Positions 26,157 through 33,932 of a stretch of DNA of 64,000 nt are shown in pieces. The translations under genes were made by a program, and so were the position numbers. Below the pieces are notes generated by a model. The model saw nothing but the letters and a program-made list of their open reading frames with translations, searched no databases and had not been told where the DNA came from. The stretch is from CALCNS01 sp937897315 (GTDB taxonomy: Bacteria > Bacillota > JAAYKD01). Each line of letters begins with the position of its first letter. Within the stretch, counting starts at the first letter, position 1. The stretch is taken from assembly GCA_036744005.1 (NCBI GenBank), contig DAINOJ010000013.1:1-64000 (forward strand), read 5' to 3'.

Positions 26157-28232
26157 ATGTCCTCAGAAATAACGCAATACACAACGGAAACAGATGATAA
26201 GAATGCAATCATCAATAAGAAACTGCGTAAGTATTTTGATGGAAGAATTGTCCGCAAAGATCTGACGAAGGCAATTAAAGAAGGGGCCAATGTGCCTGTC
26301 TATGTTTTGGAGTTTTTACTGGGTCAGTATTGCTCTACCGATGACCCGCAAATCGTTGAGGAAGGCATGAAAAACGTTAAGAGAATCCTCTCAGAAAACT
26401 TTGTACGACCGGATGAGTCGCAAAAAGTATTATCGAGCTTGCGTGAACGAGGTAGTTATACGGTCATTGATCGCATAACAGTAAGTTTGAACATTAAATA
26501 TGACCGTTATGAAGCGGATTTTTCGAACCTAGGAATTCGATATATTCCGATCTCCTCGGAGTATGTTTCAAAGTATGACCGTCTGCTATGCGGGGGTATT
26601 TGGTGCATTATTGGGCTTGAATACGAGTATATTGAAGAAGACAGAAAGTCTACGCCAATCAGTATTGTCAGACTGACCCCCATTCAAATGCCTCATATCG
26701 ATATGGATGAAATCAAAGCGGGTCGCCGTGAGTTTACCAAGGATGAGTGGATAACGGTTCTGCTACGTTCTACCGGAATGGAAGCGGATCGTTTCACAAC
26801 TCGAGAAAAGTGGTTGCAACTGGCTCGATTACTGCCGCTTATTGAGAACAATTTCAATTTTTGCGAGTTGGGCCCACGCAGCACAGGAAAATCACACTTA
26901 TACAAAGAGATTTCACCAAACAGTATTTTGGTTTCCGGAGGGCAAACCACGGTTGCGAACCTCTTCTATAACATGTCAACAAAGCAAGTTGGGTTAGTTG
27001 GGCTTTGGGATTGTGTAGCTTTTGATGAAGTTGCAGGCATCACCTTCAAAGATAAAGATGGCATTCAAATCATGAAGGATTACATGGCTTCTGGATCCTT
27101 TGCCAGAGGAAAGGAAGAGAAGGCTGCTTCGGCTTCAATGGTATTTGTGGGGAATATCAATCAAAGTGTAGAGGTTCTCTTAAAAACATCGCATCTCTTT
27201 GATCCATTCCCTGAAGCAATAGCCTACGATACGGCCTTTCTAGACCGAATGCATTGTTATATACCCGGTTGGGAGGTCCCAAAATATCGCCCTGAATCCT
27301 TCACCAATGATTATGGCTTTATAACGGACTACCTTGCTGAATTCATGCGCGAGATGCGTAAAGAGCCGTTTGGTGATGTGAGTGACCGTTTCTTCCGCTT
27401 TGGAAACAATCTGAATCAGCGAGATGTGATTGCTGTACGCAAAATTGTGTCCGCTTTTACGAAGCTGCTTTATCCTCATGGAGAATTTAGCAAAGAAGAG
27501 ATCGCCGAGATTTTAGTCTTTGCATTGGAGATGCGTCGACGCGTCAAAGAGCAAATGAAGAAAATCGGCGGAATGGAATTTTACGATGTGAATTTTTCTT
27601 ATATCGACAATGAAACCTTTGAGCAGCACTACATTTCGGTTCCTGAGCAGGGTGGGGGTAAGATCATACCTGAAGGGCTAAGCAATCCAGGTAATGTGTA
27701 TACAGTATCACAAGGCAAGAGCGGCATGATTGGAGTTTATCGACTTGAAACACAAATGCTACCCGGAAACGGAAAATTTGAGCGTACTGGCCTAGGGTCC
27801 GACCGTGAAGCTAGGGAAGCGACCAACTCAGCGTTTAACTACTTGAAAGCAAGCAGTCATTTAATAAGCGGCCAACTCAGCACAACAACCAAAGACTATA
27901 TCATCAGTTACCAAGATCTGAACGGAATTGGAATGACCAAACTATTGACACTGCCTTCGGTTATTGCCATTGCCTCTTGTGCTCTCAACAAACCGACGCT
28001 TTCCGGTCTTGCTGTGCTGGGCGAAATCAGTATTAGTGGCACAATTCTAAAGGTTGAGGAACTTGCTAGCGTTTTGCAAGTGTGTCTCAACGCCGGAGCA
28101 AAAAAGGTGCTCATACCCATAACATCTGCTGCGGAAATCGGGGCAGTTCCTGCAGAATTGATAGGTGCTTTCAGCTTGATTTTTTATGCTACCCCACAAG
28201 AAGCTGTGTTCAAAGCGTTGGGTGTGGAGTAG
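26157..28232 (+). CDS. brxL: BREX Lon-like AAA protein BrxL
   Basis: 691 residues. The AAA domain has LGPRSTGKSHLYKE (Walker A near residue 240) and WDCVAFDEVAG (Walker B). The C-terminal ~130 residues form a Lon-protease-like domain (GLAVLGEISISGTILKVEE, then AGAKKVLIPITSAAEIG). BrxL is the DNA-binding AAA motor of type I BREX. It is the last core gene of this operon. Its 3' end has a degraded, diverged relative at 30571-30871, on the far side of the PLD-ATPase gene. Confidence 0.95.
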   Translation: MSSEITQYTTETDDKNAIINKKLRKYFDGRIVRKDLTKAIKEGANVPVYVLEFLLGQYCSTDDPQIVEEGMKNVKRILSENFVRPDESQKVLSSLRERGSYTVIDRITVSLNIKYDRYEADFSNLGIRYIPISSEYVSKYDRLLCGGIWCIIGLEYEYIEEDRKSTPISIVRLTPIQMPHIDMDEIKAGRREFTKDEWITVLLRSTGMEADRFTTREKWLQLARLLPLIENNFNFCELGPRSTGKSHLYKEISPNSILVSGGQTTVANLFYNMSTKQVGLVGLWDCVAFDEVAGITFKDKDGIQIMKDYMASGSFARGKEEKAASASMVFVGNINQSVEVLLKTSHLFDPFPEAIAYDTAFLDRMHCYIPGWEVPKYRPESFTNDYGFITDYLAEFMREMRKEPFGDVSDRFFRFGNNLNQRDVIAVRKIVSAFTKLLYPHGEFSKEEIAEILVFALEMRRRVKEQMKKIGGMEFYDVNFSYIDNETFEQHYISVPEQGGGKIIPEGLSNPGNVYTVSQGKSGMIGVYRLETQMLPGNGKFERTGLGSDREAREATNSAFNYLKASSHLISGQLSTTTKDYIISYQDLNGIGMTKLLTLPSVIAIASCALNKPTLSGLAVLGEISISGTILKVEELASVLQVCLNAGAKKVLIPITSAAEIGAVPAELIGAFSLIFYATPQEAVFKALGVE

Positions 28233-28478
28233 GAAAATTGGGTCTTCAATGATAATACCTGTTTCATTAGTGAGTTCTTTGGCGGACATGCGCACCGGTT
28301 TAGAGTATAATTGACGTTGATGAAAAAAGTGAATGCTGACTCATCGAACTTTGAATATTAACTTTCTGGAGGAGAAGATATGCAAGTTCTTCCATTGGTA
28401 AATACAAAGAAGTCATTTCTTTAATGGTCGCTGAATATTGCATTCTTCAAAAAGATTAAAGAATAGGAGACCTGTTGT
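28233..28478 (+). other. Spacer after brxL with a truncated short reading frame
   Basis: No full gene. At 28380 an ATG behind a strong GGAGGAG opens a 14-codon frame (MQVLPLVNTKKSFL) that ends at 28424. A strong ribosome binding site before such a short frame suggests either a leader peptide or a gene truncated by rearrangement. The PLD-ATPase gene follows 54 bases later behind AATAGGAGA. Confidence 0.4.
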
Positions 28479-30473
28479 ATGAGTAGTATTCAGAACAATA
28501 ATAATACGATTTCATTGCTTGACGACGACTGCTCTTTCGTCAGCTCTTCAGGAGGCAAGCTCGAGGTCGTTAAACTCACTTATGAGTCAGCCGAGTCCAT
28601 TACTTGGCAAGACCTCTTTTCTGGTTTCGACACACTTTATGCGATCACTTTCTCGTCCGGCGTCAATTTCGTGTATAAGCTTCTCGGAATGTTTGACTAC
28701 GCCGAAATCATTTTCGGCTGTGAAGCTGTTATGTCCTATACACTTCAAGAAGTTATGGCGTATCAGGGCATACTCATTAAACGAATGCGAGACGGTATAT
28801 CGGAATCTCAATCTCAGCTGCTTTCACGTATGGATAACGGCAGCGTTAAATTCTATGTATCCCGGACAAAACTCTCTCATGAAAAGCTGTACCTCCTCGC
28901 AGCTGAAGACGGGCGCAAGCGTGTTATAATGGGCTCTGCCAACATGTCTTATAATGCTTTTGGCGGAATACAGCGTGAAAATATCTGCTATATGGACGGG
29001 GATGAAGCGTATGACTGGTACATGGGTTCATTCTCAGAACTCCGGGAATGCAGTTCAGACACGATAAAGCGAAGTGCCCTCGAACGAGCTGATCTGAATG
29101 AAAACATTGATGAACTGCCAGTGGCCGGATCGATAAAGGCTAATAAAGTCCTTGTCATAGAGCCGGTTAAGGAGAACACAGAGGAAGTCAAATTCGTACT
29201 AGAAACTCATAGGCGTGCAGGTACACTTACCCCAATGCTACCAAAGGCAGATAAAAAAACTGGTAAGCTTACCGTGGTGACGGATACCATCGTGAAGCTG
29301 CGTCGGCAACTTATAAGCGAAGCGACAAAAGAAAAAGAACTGCGAAGTGAGTATCCGCAGCTCGTGATTGATGCATTCCAAGGCACTGCAGCCTTGAATG
29401 CAGATCTGCTTGACCTCAACCCTGACCGGGATGCCGTCGGGCAGGATGTTTCGCTCTTTCTTAGATACATGGAAGGGTATAACAAGTTTCACGGCGATTA
29501 CGTTGGTATGCAGTATCGCTATTTTGAATTTGCCAACTGGTTTTTCTGTTCTCCTTTTATGGGTGTCATGCGGGATATGGCGGCTCGCTATGATCAGAAC
29601 CGGCTGCCGTATCCTGTATTCGGTCTCGTTTACGGTCAGAGCAAGGCCGGTAAAACGAGCTTTCTGGAAACTCTGCTGAAAATGATGATTGGTCAGAAGC
29701 CAAAGGTATCGGCACCAGACTTTACCAGATCCAGCATTGAGAATCTCAAACGCACTGTTCAGGGTGCCCCGATCATTGTTGATGATCTTACAAATACCCG
29801 TTTCAGCCAACATGCTATTGAAACAATAAAGAACGACGACTTCGGCGTAAGTGAACATCTTATCAATTATTCGGCTGTTGTTATCAGTGCCAATGAGGAT
29901 GTGAAAGCTGTTGCTCCAGAAGTGATTCGGCGTACGGTGATTTGCCGTGTGGAAGCAGGCCTCACAAATACCGAGGTAATGAAAAGTAATGTGGTGCGCT
30001 CAGTACAGCAGAAAATCGGTACTGCCTTCTACAGAGAGTATTTGCGTCGCATGCTTGCTCTGATCCCGGATTTGATTGAGGCATTGAAAGCAGACAACGA
30101 TGATAATGCCCCTGACATTCTCAAGTGTTCTTCCGAAGTCATTTGCGAGATTATTGGCGAGCACACAGAGGAGATGCCTGAATATGTTCGACGTCTCTCT
30201 CTCGATAATTATTTCAGTGAGCAAGTAACTGGAAAATACGCTATTAAGACGGTTCAGAACGCCTGGAAAACCAGTCGAAAATCATTCGTAATCTCGCCAA
30301 GGAATAATGAGTTGAGGTATAATGCCGGCGCTACATATGAAGCTGATCGTTTGATGAAGGAACTCCCTGAGACTCTGGAAGCACATAAATCCCGAGAATG
30401 GGTTGTGATGAATTTAGACGAAGCACGACACTTCTTCGAGATCAACTTCAAAAAGCCACTGTTCCCTTGGTAA
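28479..30473 (+). CDS. PLD-like domain fused to a P-loop ATPase (BREX-linked candidate defence protein)
   Basis: 664 residues. An N-terminal phospholipase-D-like region holds one HxK-type motif (H134-E-K136 in LSHEKLYLLA) and GSANMS about 20 residues later, as in the NgoFVII/BfiI-type nucleases that carry one motif per subunit. The C-terminal half is an ATPase: Walker A GQSKAGKTS (386-394), Walker B PIIVDDL (D435, D436), a sensor-like VVISANE and an RR pair (VIRRTVICR). An ATP-driven nuclease guarding the cell is a reasonable inference. It lies just after the BREX operon and before a second brxL 3' remnant. I do not recognise a named defence system with this domain order. Confidence 0.78.
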   Translation: MSSIQNNNNTISLLDDDCSFVSSSGGKLEVVKLTYESAESITWQDLFSGFDTLYAITFSSGVNFVYKLLGMFDYAEIIFGCEAVMSYTLQEVMAYQGILIKRMRDGISESQSQLLSRMDNGSVKFYVSRTKLSHEKLYLLAAEDGRKRVIMGSANMSYNAFGGIQRENICYMDGDEAYDWYMGSFSELRECSSDTIKRSALERADLNENIDELPVAGSIKANKVLVIEPVKENTEEVKFVLETHRRAGTLTPMLPKADKKTGKLTVVTDTIVKLRRQLISEATKEKELRSEYPQLVIDAFQGTAALNADLLDLNPDRDAVGQDVSLFLRYMEGYNKFHGDYVGMQYRYFEFANWFFCSPFMGVMRDMAARYDQNRLPYPVFGLVYGQSKAGKTSFLETLLKMMIGQKPKVSAPDFTRSSIENLKRTVQGAPIIVDDLTNTRFSQHAIETIKNDDFGVSEHLINYSAVVISANEDVKAVAPEVIRRTVICRVEAGLTNTEVMKSNVVRSVQQKIGTAFYREYLRRMLALIPDLIEALKADNDDNAPDILKCSSEVICEIIGEHTEEMPEYVRRLSLDNYFSEQVTGKYAIKTVQNAWKTSRKSFVISPRNNELRYNAGATYEADRLMKELPETLEAHKSREWVVMNLDEARHFFEINFKKPLFPW

Positions 30474-30570
30474 AGGAATCAAATTGCTAATCAGGAACAC
30501 TCGGAGGGTTACTTACATATAGTGACAGAGCTTTTTTAGTTAGAGCCTGTAAGATCTAAATGGTAGGGGT

Positions 30571-30871
30571 ATGACAAATGTTTTAACACTGCTTTTTGCA
30601 ATTGCTCTTTCCTATTGTGCCCTAAGTAAGCCGACACTTTCGAATCTTGCTATTTTGGGTGAAATTAGCATTAGTGGCACCATACTCCAAGTTGAGGAGC
30701 TCGCTAGCGTCTCACAAGTTTGCTTAAACGCGGGAGCAAATATAGTCCTGATACCAATAACCTCGGCTGCAGAAATCGGAACTGTCCCCCGCAGAACTGA
30801 TTGGTGCGTTTAGTTTGATTTTCTATGCTACCCCGCAGGAAGCCGTGTTCAAGCCGTTGGGTGTAGAGTAG
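30571..30871 (+). pseudogene. 3' remnant of a second, diverged brxL
   Basis: From about 30592 the reading frame repeats the BrxL C-terminus (CALSKPTLSNLAILGEISISG, then ASVSQVCLNAGANIVLIPI). An extra C in the CCCCC near 30786-30790 shifts the frame; the other frame then continues the family (AELIGAFSLIFYATPQEAVF) to TAG at 30869-30871. DNA identity with the intact brxL 3' end is roughly 75-80%, so this is not a fresh duplication. It probably came from another BREX locus and marks a recombination junction behind the PLD-ATPase gene. Confidence 0.88.
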
Positions 30872-30954
30872 GGAATAATTAGAGGTTTATGTGGTCTGGT
30901 AAGAAGTGCTGAAGAAGGGAGGATAGATGGTAGTGATACTATCTAGTTTAAACA

Positions 30955-31448
30955 ATGATCTACGTTGAATGGTTCGAAAACGATCCAATGTGGATTCGGG
31001 ATATTCAAGGTAAGGTCTATTGGGAGTACATTGCTTACCCCTATCATTTGGCTAAGGAGAAGTATTTAGAGGCAGAAAGAATACTAGGTATTGAAACTGA
31101 AATAGGAGCTAAGTGCAAAGTCATAGAAGGGAGAGACCACCGCTTCCTGCAACACTTTCATGATGCGATAGCAGCGAAATTCCGTTATAATATAAAAAAC
31201 GACTTCGTTATGCAGTCTGATATTACCCTTGAAGGAAGTTCTTTAATGAGATTATAGAGCAGAAATGGATAGACTTCTACAAGAGAACAGTTAAGGGGTT
31301 ATTGGACCAATATCCAGATTTACTCAGGAATATCCTGACATCAATCTCCATTACTGATGCTTCAGATTATAGAGGAAAAGAAGCAGATGATTATATAGAT
31401 AATTTCGCCGATAAGTTCTTCAAGAGTTTTGATAGTCCTTACTCGTAA
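30955..31448 (+). pseudogene. Frameshifted unrecognised gene
   Basis: The first frame encodes 100 residues (MIYVEWFENDPMWIRDIQGK, then IEGRDHRFLQHFHDAIAAKFRYN) and stops at 31257. The next frame continues without break as protein-like sequence (FNEIIEQKWIDFYKRTVKGLLDQYPDLL) to TAA at 31446-31448. One indel near 31235-31245 explains the break. The combined product would be about 160 residues, helical and acidic. I do not recognise the family. Its place among defence genes makes a small defence or antitoxin role possible. Confidence 0.55.
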
Positions 31449-31494
31449 AAGAACAGTCATCAAAGGATGTGAATCAGCTTTAAGTTGAATAAGG

Positions 31495-31536
31495 AAAAGG
31501 CAACAAAGTTGCTAGCCACAGCTTGGTTGCCTTTTT
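31495..31536 (+). terminator. Rho-independent terminator closing the BREX/PLD segment
   Basis: AAAAGGCAAC (31495-31504) pairs with GTTGCCTTTT (31526-31535), followed by more T. It lies 47 bases after the frameshifted gene. Confidence 0.75.
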
Positions 31537-31794
31537 GTTGTATTCATTGACATTATTATTGTTAATATAACGGATATGTGGTATAATAGATACGTAAATT
31601 ATTATCTTTGAGTTAATAAAACATCATTTAGTTGCCTCTTGTAAGTGGTAATATAAAGTATACCATTTAGGGACATATGAAATGGGCCAAATCTCGCCAC
31701 AAAGTATACCTGTGCTCGCCAGAAAAGGGACCACCTTTAGCCTGTAATGTGTTAAGCTTTCTGAGAGAAGAAAACTCAGAAAGGAACTTAACAG

Positions 31795-31994
31795 ATGAAG
31801 GAGTTCAAGATGTATAGAAAATTAAAGACCTATTGCTCAAGGGTTTTTCCGAAAGAAAAACTTCAGAGATGTTAGGTATAAATCGGAAAACCGTGAACAG
31901 GTATCATAACATGACCCTGGATGAAGACGTGGACAAAACAGCACGACCTCTTATTCGTATCATTAAAACCTTCTTAAATACAGTATTATTTTAG
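31795..31994 (+). mobile_element. IS21-like transposase (IstA) N-terminal remnant
   Basis: From 31821 the reading frame encodes IKDLLLKGFSERKTSEMLG followed by INRKTVNRYHNM, the helix-turn-helix of IS21-family IstA proteins. The likely ATG and first residues (31795) are in another frame, and an in-frame TAG lies at the join. The sequence loses the family after about 45 residues and stops at 31992-31994. Upstream, 31676-31740 holds repeated TCGCCA-like pieces, perhaps the old element end. The rest of the transposase and IstB are missing, so this is a dead fragment. The remaining bases 31537-31794 hold no gene that I can see. Confidence 0.6.
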
Positions 31995-33041
31995 AAACGT
32001 TATGTTGGTCCACATTGGTCCAAAGCCCATTCGTTTCATAACTGCGTCAATAGGTATAGTATGCAATTGTTTCTGTAACTTGCCAAACGCAGCCTTCATC
32101 AATTTTATAAACTCATTTAGTTCACTTTTACTCAATAGCAGAGCAAATATGATGGCAATTGCATATGCATCATTGGTTCCGTATGTGTAAGATCCATCTC
32201 TAGCTCTAATGATTTCTAAGCTGTCAAAGCCTTTAATGCTTTTTGTGTGGAGGCGACGGCGAAATGTAATATCAAAGAAGCGTTCATCATGAGCACATTT
32301 GTTTCGTGCTAAACCTAACATTTCCATAATTTTATGAAGTTCGTCCGGAGCAACATTGAATTGTTTGGCAATCACTGATTTGTCTGCAGGCTTCATATTC
32401 AAATAGAAATATGTGATTTTCCCAAAAGTAAGAACATTTACAAGGACCCAGAGTGGTATGTAACCATGACGAGTCATGTAGTGCGTAACAGCTTGATGAT
32501 GATTACCCATCTGCCGCGCAATTTCCTGTTGAATATCACCGATTAACTTTATAACGGATTGTGTGTTTCCTTCAGCACTAATTTGCTGGACCTTTACCAA
32601 ATCAGCAGGAAGTTCAAGATTGTTCCGTTTGGCTACATAGGATAAATGATTGCTATCCGTCGCTGCTTGGCATTGGAAATTATCTAGCTTCAAATAATTG
32701 TCATATCCGTACTTAGATGAGAATTCGTGCGCAACGACAGTTTTTAATCTGTTTTCAACTATTAATAGAAATTTAAGGTAAATATTTCTGATTTCTCGAT
32801 CAAAGGAAAATAGAGAATAAACTTCATCAAAAGTCGTGCCTGTCCTATATGTTTCATCGACTGTTTCGGTAGCTTGGGTTGCCAAAAACAAATCTCTATA
32901 CCCGTTAATAACATTGTAGTAGTTTTCACCTTCCAAAATTCGCATAACGCGCGAACCTTGAGAGCCTTTTTCGATAATCATCCCTCTGCTACGAAGAGTG
33001 GCTAGTAATTGGCGATATGTTTTGAATACTTTTTTCCCCAT
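31986..33041 (-). CDS. Abi_2/AbiF-AbiD family abortive-infection protein
   Basis: 351 residues from the ATG at 33041 behind GGAGGC; longer frames upstream run through the promoter and leader and are rejected. The sequence (TYRQLLATLRSRGM, then INGYRDLFL, then FDEVYSLFSFDREIRNIYLKFLLIVENRLKTVVAHEFS and RNKCAHDERFF) is that of the Abi_2 family (AbiD/AbiF type), with the RNKCAH..R HEPN-like RNase motif. These proteins stop phage growth by harming the infected cell. A strong promoter and a terminated leader RNA lie directly upstream. Confidence 0.88.
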   Translation of the reverse strand: MGKKVFKTYRQLLATLRSRGMIIEKGSQGSRVMRILEGENYYNVINGYRDLFLATQATETVDETYRTGTTFDEVYSLFSFDREIRNIYLKFLLIVENRLKTVVAHEFSSKYGYDNYLKLDNFQCQAATDSNHLSYVAKRNNLELPADLVKVQQISAEGNTQSVIKLIGDIQQEIARQMGNHHQAVTHYMTRHGYIPLWVLVNVLTFGKITYFYLNMKPADKSVIAKQFNVAPDELHKIMEMLGLARNKCAHDERFFDITFRRRLHTKSIKGFDSLEIIRARDGSYTYGTNDAYAIAIIFALLLSKSELNEFIKLMKAAFGKLQKQLHTIPIDAVMKRMGFGPMWTNITFLK

Positions 33042-33058
33042 AATGCCTCCTATACTAT

Positions 33059-33113
33059 AAAAAAGCCCCCGGGCCCGAAGGACACCGGAGGACAAACTAG
33101 CAATATTCTTTGT
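33059..33113 (-). ncRNA. Short terminated leader RNA upstream of the Abi gene
   Basis: Transcription from the strong promoter should start near 33113. About 20 bases later a GC-rich hairpin forms: CCTCCGG (33091-33085), a bulged T, GTCC, loop TTC, GGGC and CCGGGGG (33072-33066), followed by six T (33064-33059). This is a textbook terminator lying between the promoter and the Abi ribosome binding site. The result would be a ~55-nt RNA, with limited readthrough into the Abi gene. Structured RNAs upstream of abiF-like genes and RNA antitoxins of type III systems have this layout. That this RNA is functional is inferred. Confidence 0.6.
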
Positions 33114-33119
33114 AACCCT

Positions 33120-33147
33120 ATTATAGCACACCCGTGAGTTTTGTCAA
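33120..33147 (-). promoter_or_regulatory. Consensus promoter of the Abi leader RNA
   Basis: On the minus strand TTGACA (33147-33142) and TATAAT (33125-33120) are both perfect, with a 16-base spacer. It drives the leader RNA and the Abi gene. Such a strong promoter before a toxic gene only makes sense if the terminator limits expression or the short RNA is itself needed in large amounts. Confidence 0.85.
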
Positions 33148-33286
33148 CACACTTTTTTTGGAAATAGGTTTGAATAGAGCTGCTATCCTCTGCAATAATT
33201 GTACATTTTATACATGCATTAAAATTAATTATATACCGAGAAAACCTGTTTGGCAAGAGGAATTATTTCAATAAGTAGGTGATTCA

Positions 33287-33430
33287 ATGCCATACAAACC
33301 TAAGCGTCCGTGCGCTTCTGAATCGAACAAGAGATCCGGTCGTGCTTGGAAACGGAATCGTGATCGATACTTTAAAACGCATCCACAGCCAGACCAATCG
33401 GCTCCGGATGGAGATCTTCCAGATCGTTAA
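33287..33430 (+). pseudogene. Remnant of a phage-type HNH endonuclease
   Basis: 47 residues starting MPYKPKRPCA, the usual start of phage HNH endonucleases, then jumping to SNKRSGRAWKRNRDRYFKTHPQP, which normally lies some 30 residues later and leads into the HNH core. The zinc cysteines and HNH histidines are missing and the frame stops at 33428-33430. This is an internally deleted remnant. The following 33431-33563 holds an open stretch in another frame (QDDIMERLLTAIAQRNGKI) that I cannot assign. Confidence 0.6.
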
Positions 33431-33604
33431 AGAAAACTCTGTCGGGGAGTGTAGTGGAACTAATCCACAAGATGACATCATGGAGCGTTTGCTCACAGCA
33501 ATTGCTCAGCGAAATGGTAAAATCGTGTCGCGGTTCAAGAGTGGGAAGAAAAATAACGTATAGATTTTTTAAAAGACCTCTGATTCTGTCAATGCGTAAG
33601 TAAC

Positions 33605-33736
33605 CGTGTGCACAAAGCAAACGGAACAAACGGGAGCAAGGCTACCGGGTGCATTTTGTATTAAACTCATGTCCTTTTCCAATAAAATCAGCACACCAAC
33701 GCGGTGTGCTGATTTTATTGGTGGAGGGAACCCGTA
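33605..33736 (+). repeat. 132-bp direct repeat, copy 2 (right of the BREX island)
   Basis: Matches copy 1 at about 124 of 132 positions without gaps. The 19-bp hairpin is 33679-33697 with 33703-33721, same loop AACGC. After the shared GGTGGAGGGAACCCGTA comes a small hairpin (GCATTCC...GGAATGC) and a larger one (GCACTT...CGTTTTC-GAA-GAAAACG...AAGTGC). These are different in sequence from copy 1 but the same in layout. The rest of 33737-33932 shows no gene. Confidence 0.85.
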
Positions 33737-33932
33737 AGCATTCCGCAGGAATGCGAAGCAAGCGCACTTGTTAGCGTTTTCGAAGAAAACGAGGGAAGTG
33801 CCCGGGTTAACCAGCTTGACAAGACCTGTCTAGCACGACAAACGCACAAATTGTGCATGGTGACCGCAGCCGTTGTTCGCTGCCTCCACGCAAATTGGAA
33901 TACTCAGTAAGTCGCAGATTTGAACGACGCGT

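Noticed and set aside
29238..29858. 206-codon minus-strand open frame inside the PLD-ATPase gene
   Set aside because: It lies opposite a gene with clear PLD and ATPase motifs, has no ribosome binding site, and its sequence is the complement of those motifs.
33120..33131. Longer N-terminus for the Abi protein from 33131
   Set aside because: The extra 30 codons run through the promoter -10 box and the terminator hairpin; the ATG at 33041 has GGAGGC.
33431..33563. A real gene continuing after the HNH remnant (QDDIMERLLTAIAQRNGKI frame)
   Set aside because: No start with ribosome binding site and no recognised family; its upstream part overlaps the HNH remnant in another frame.
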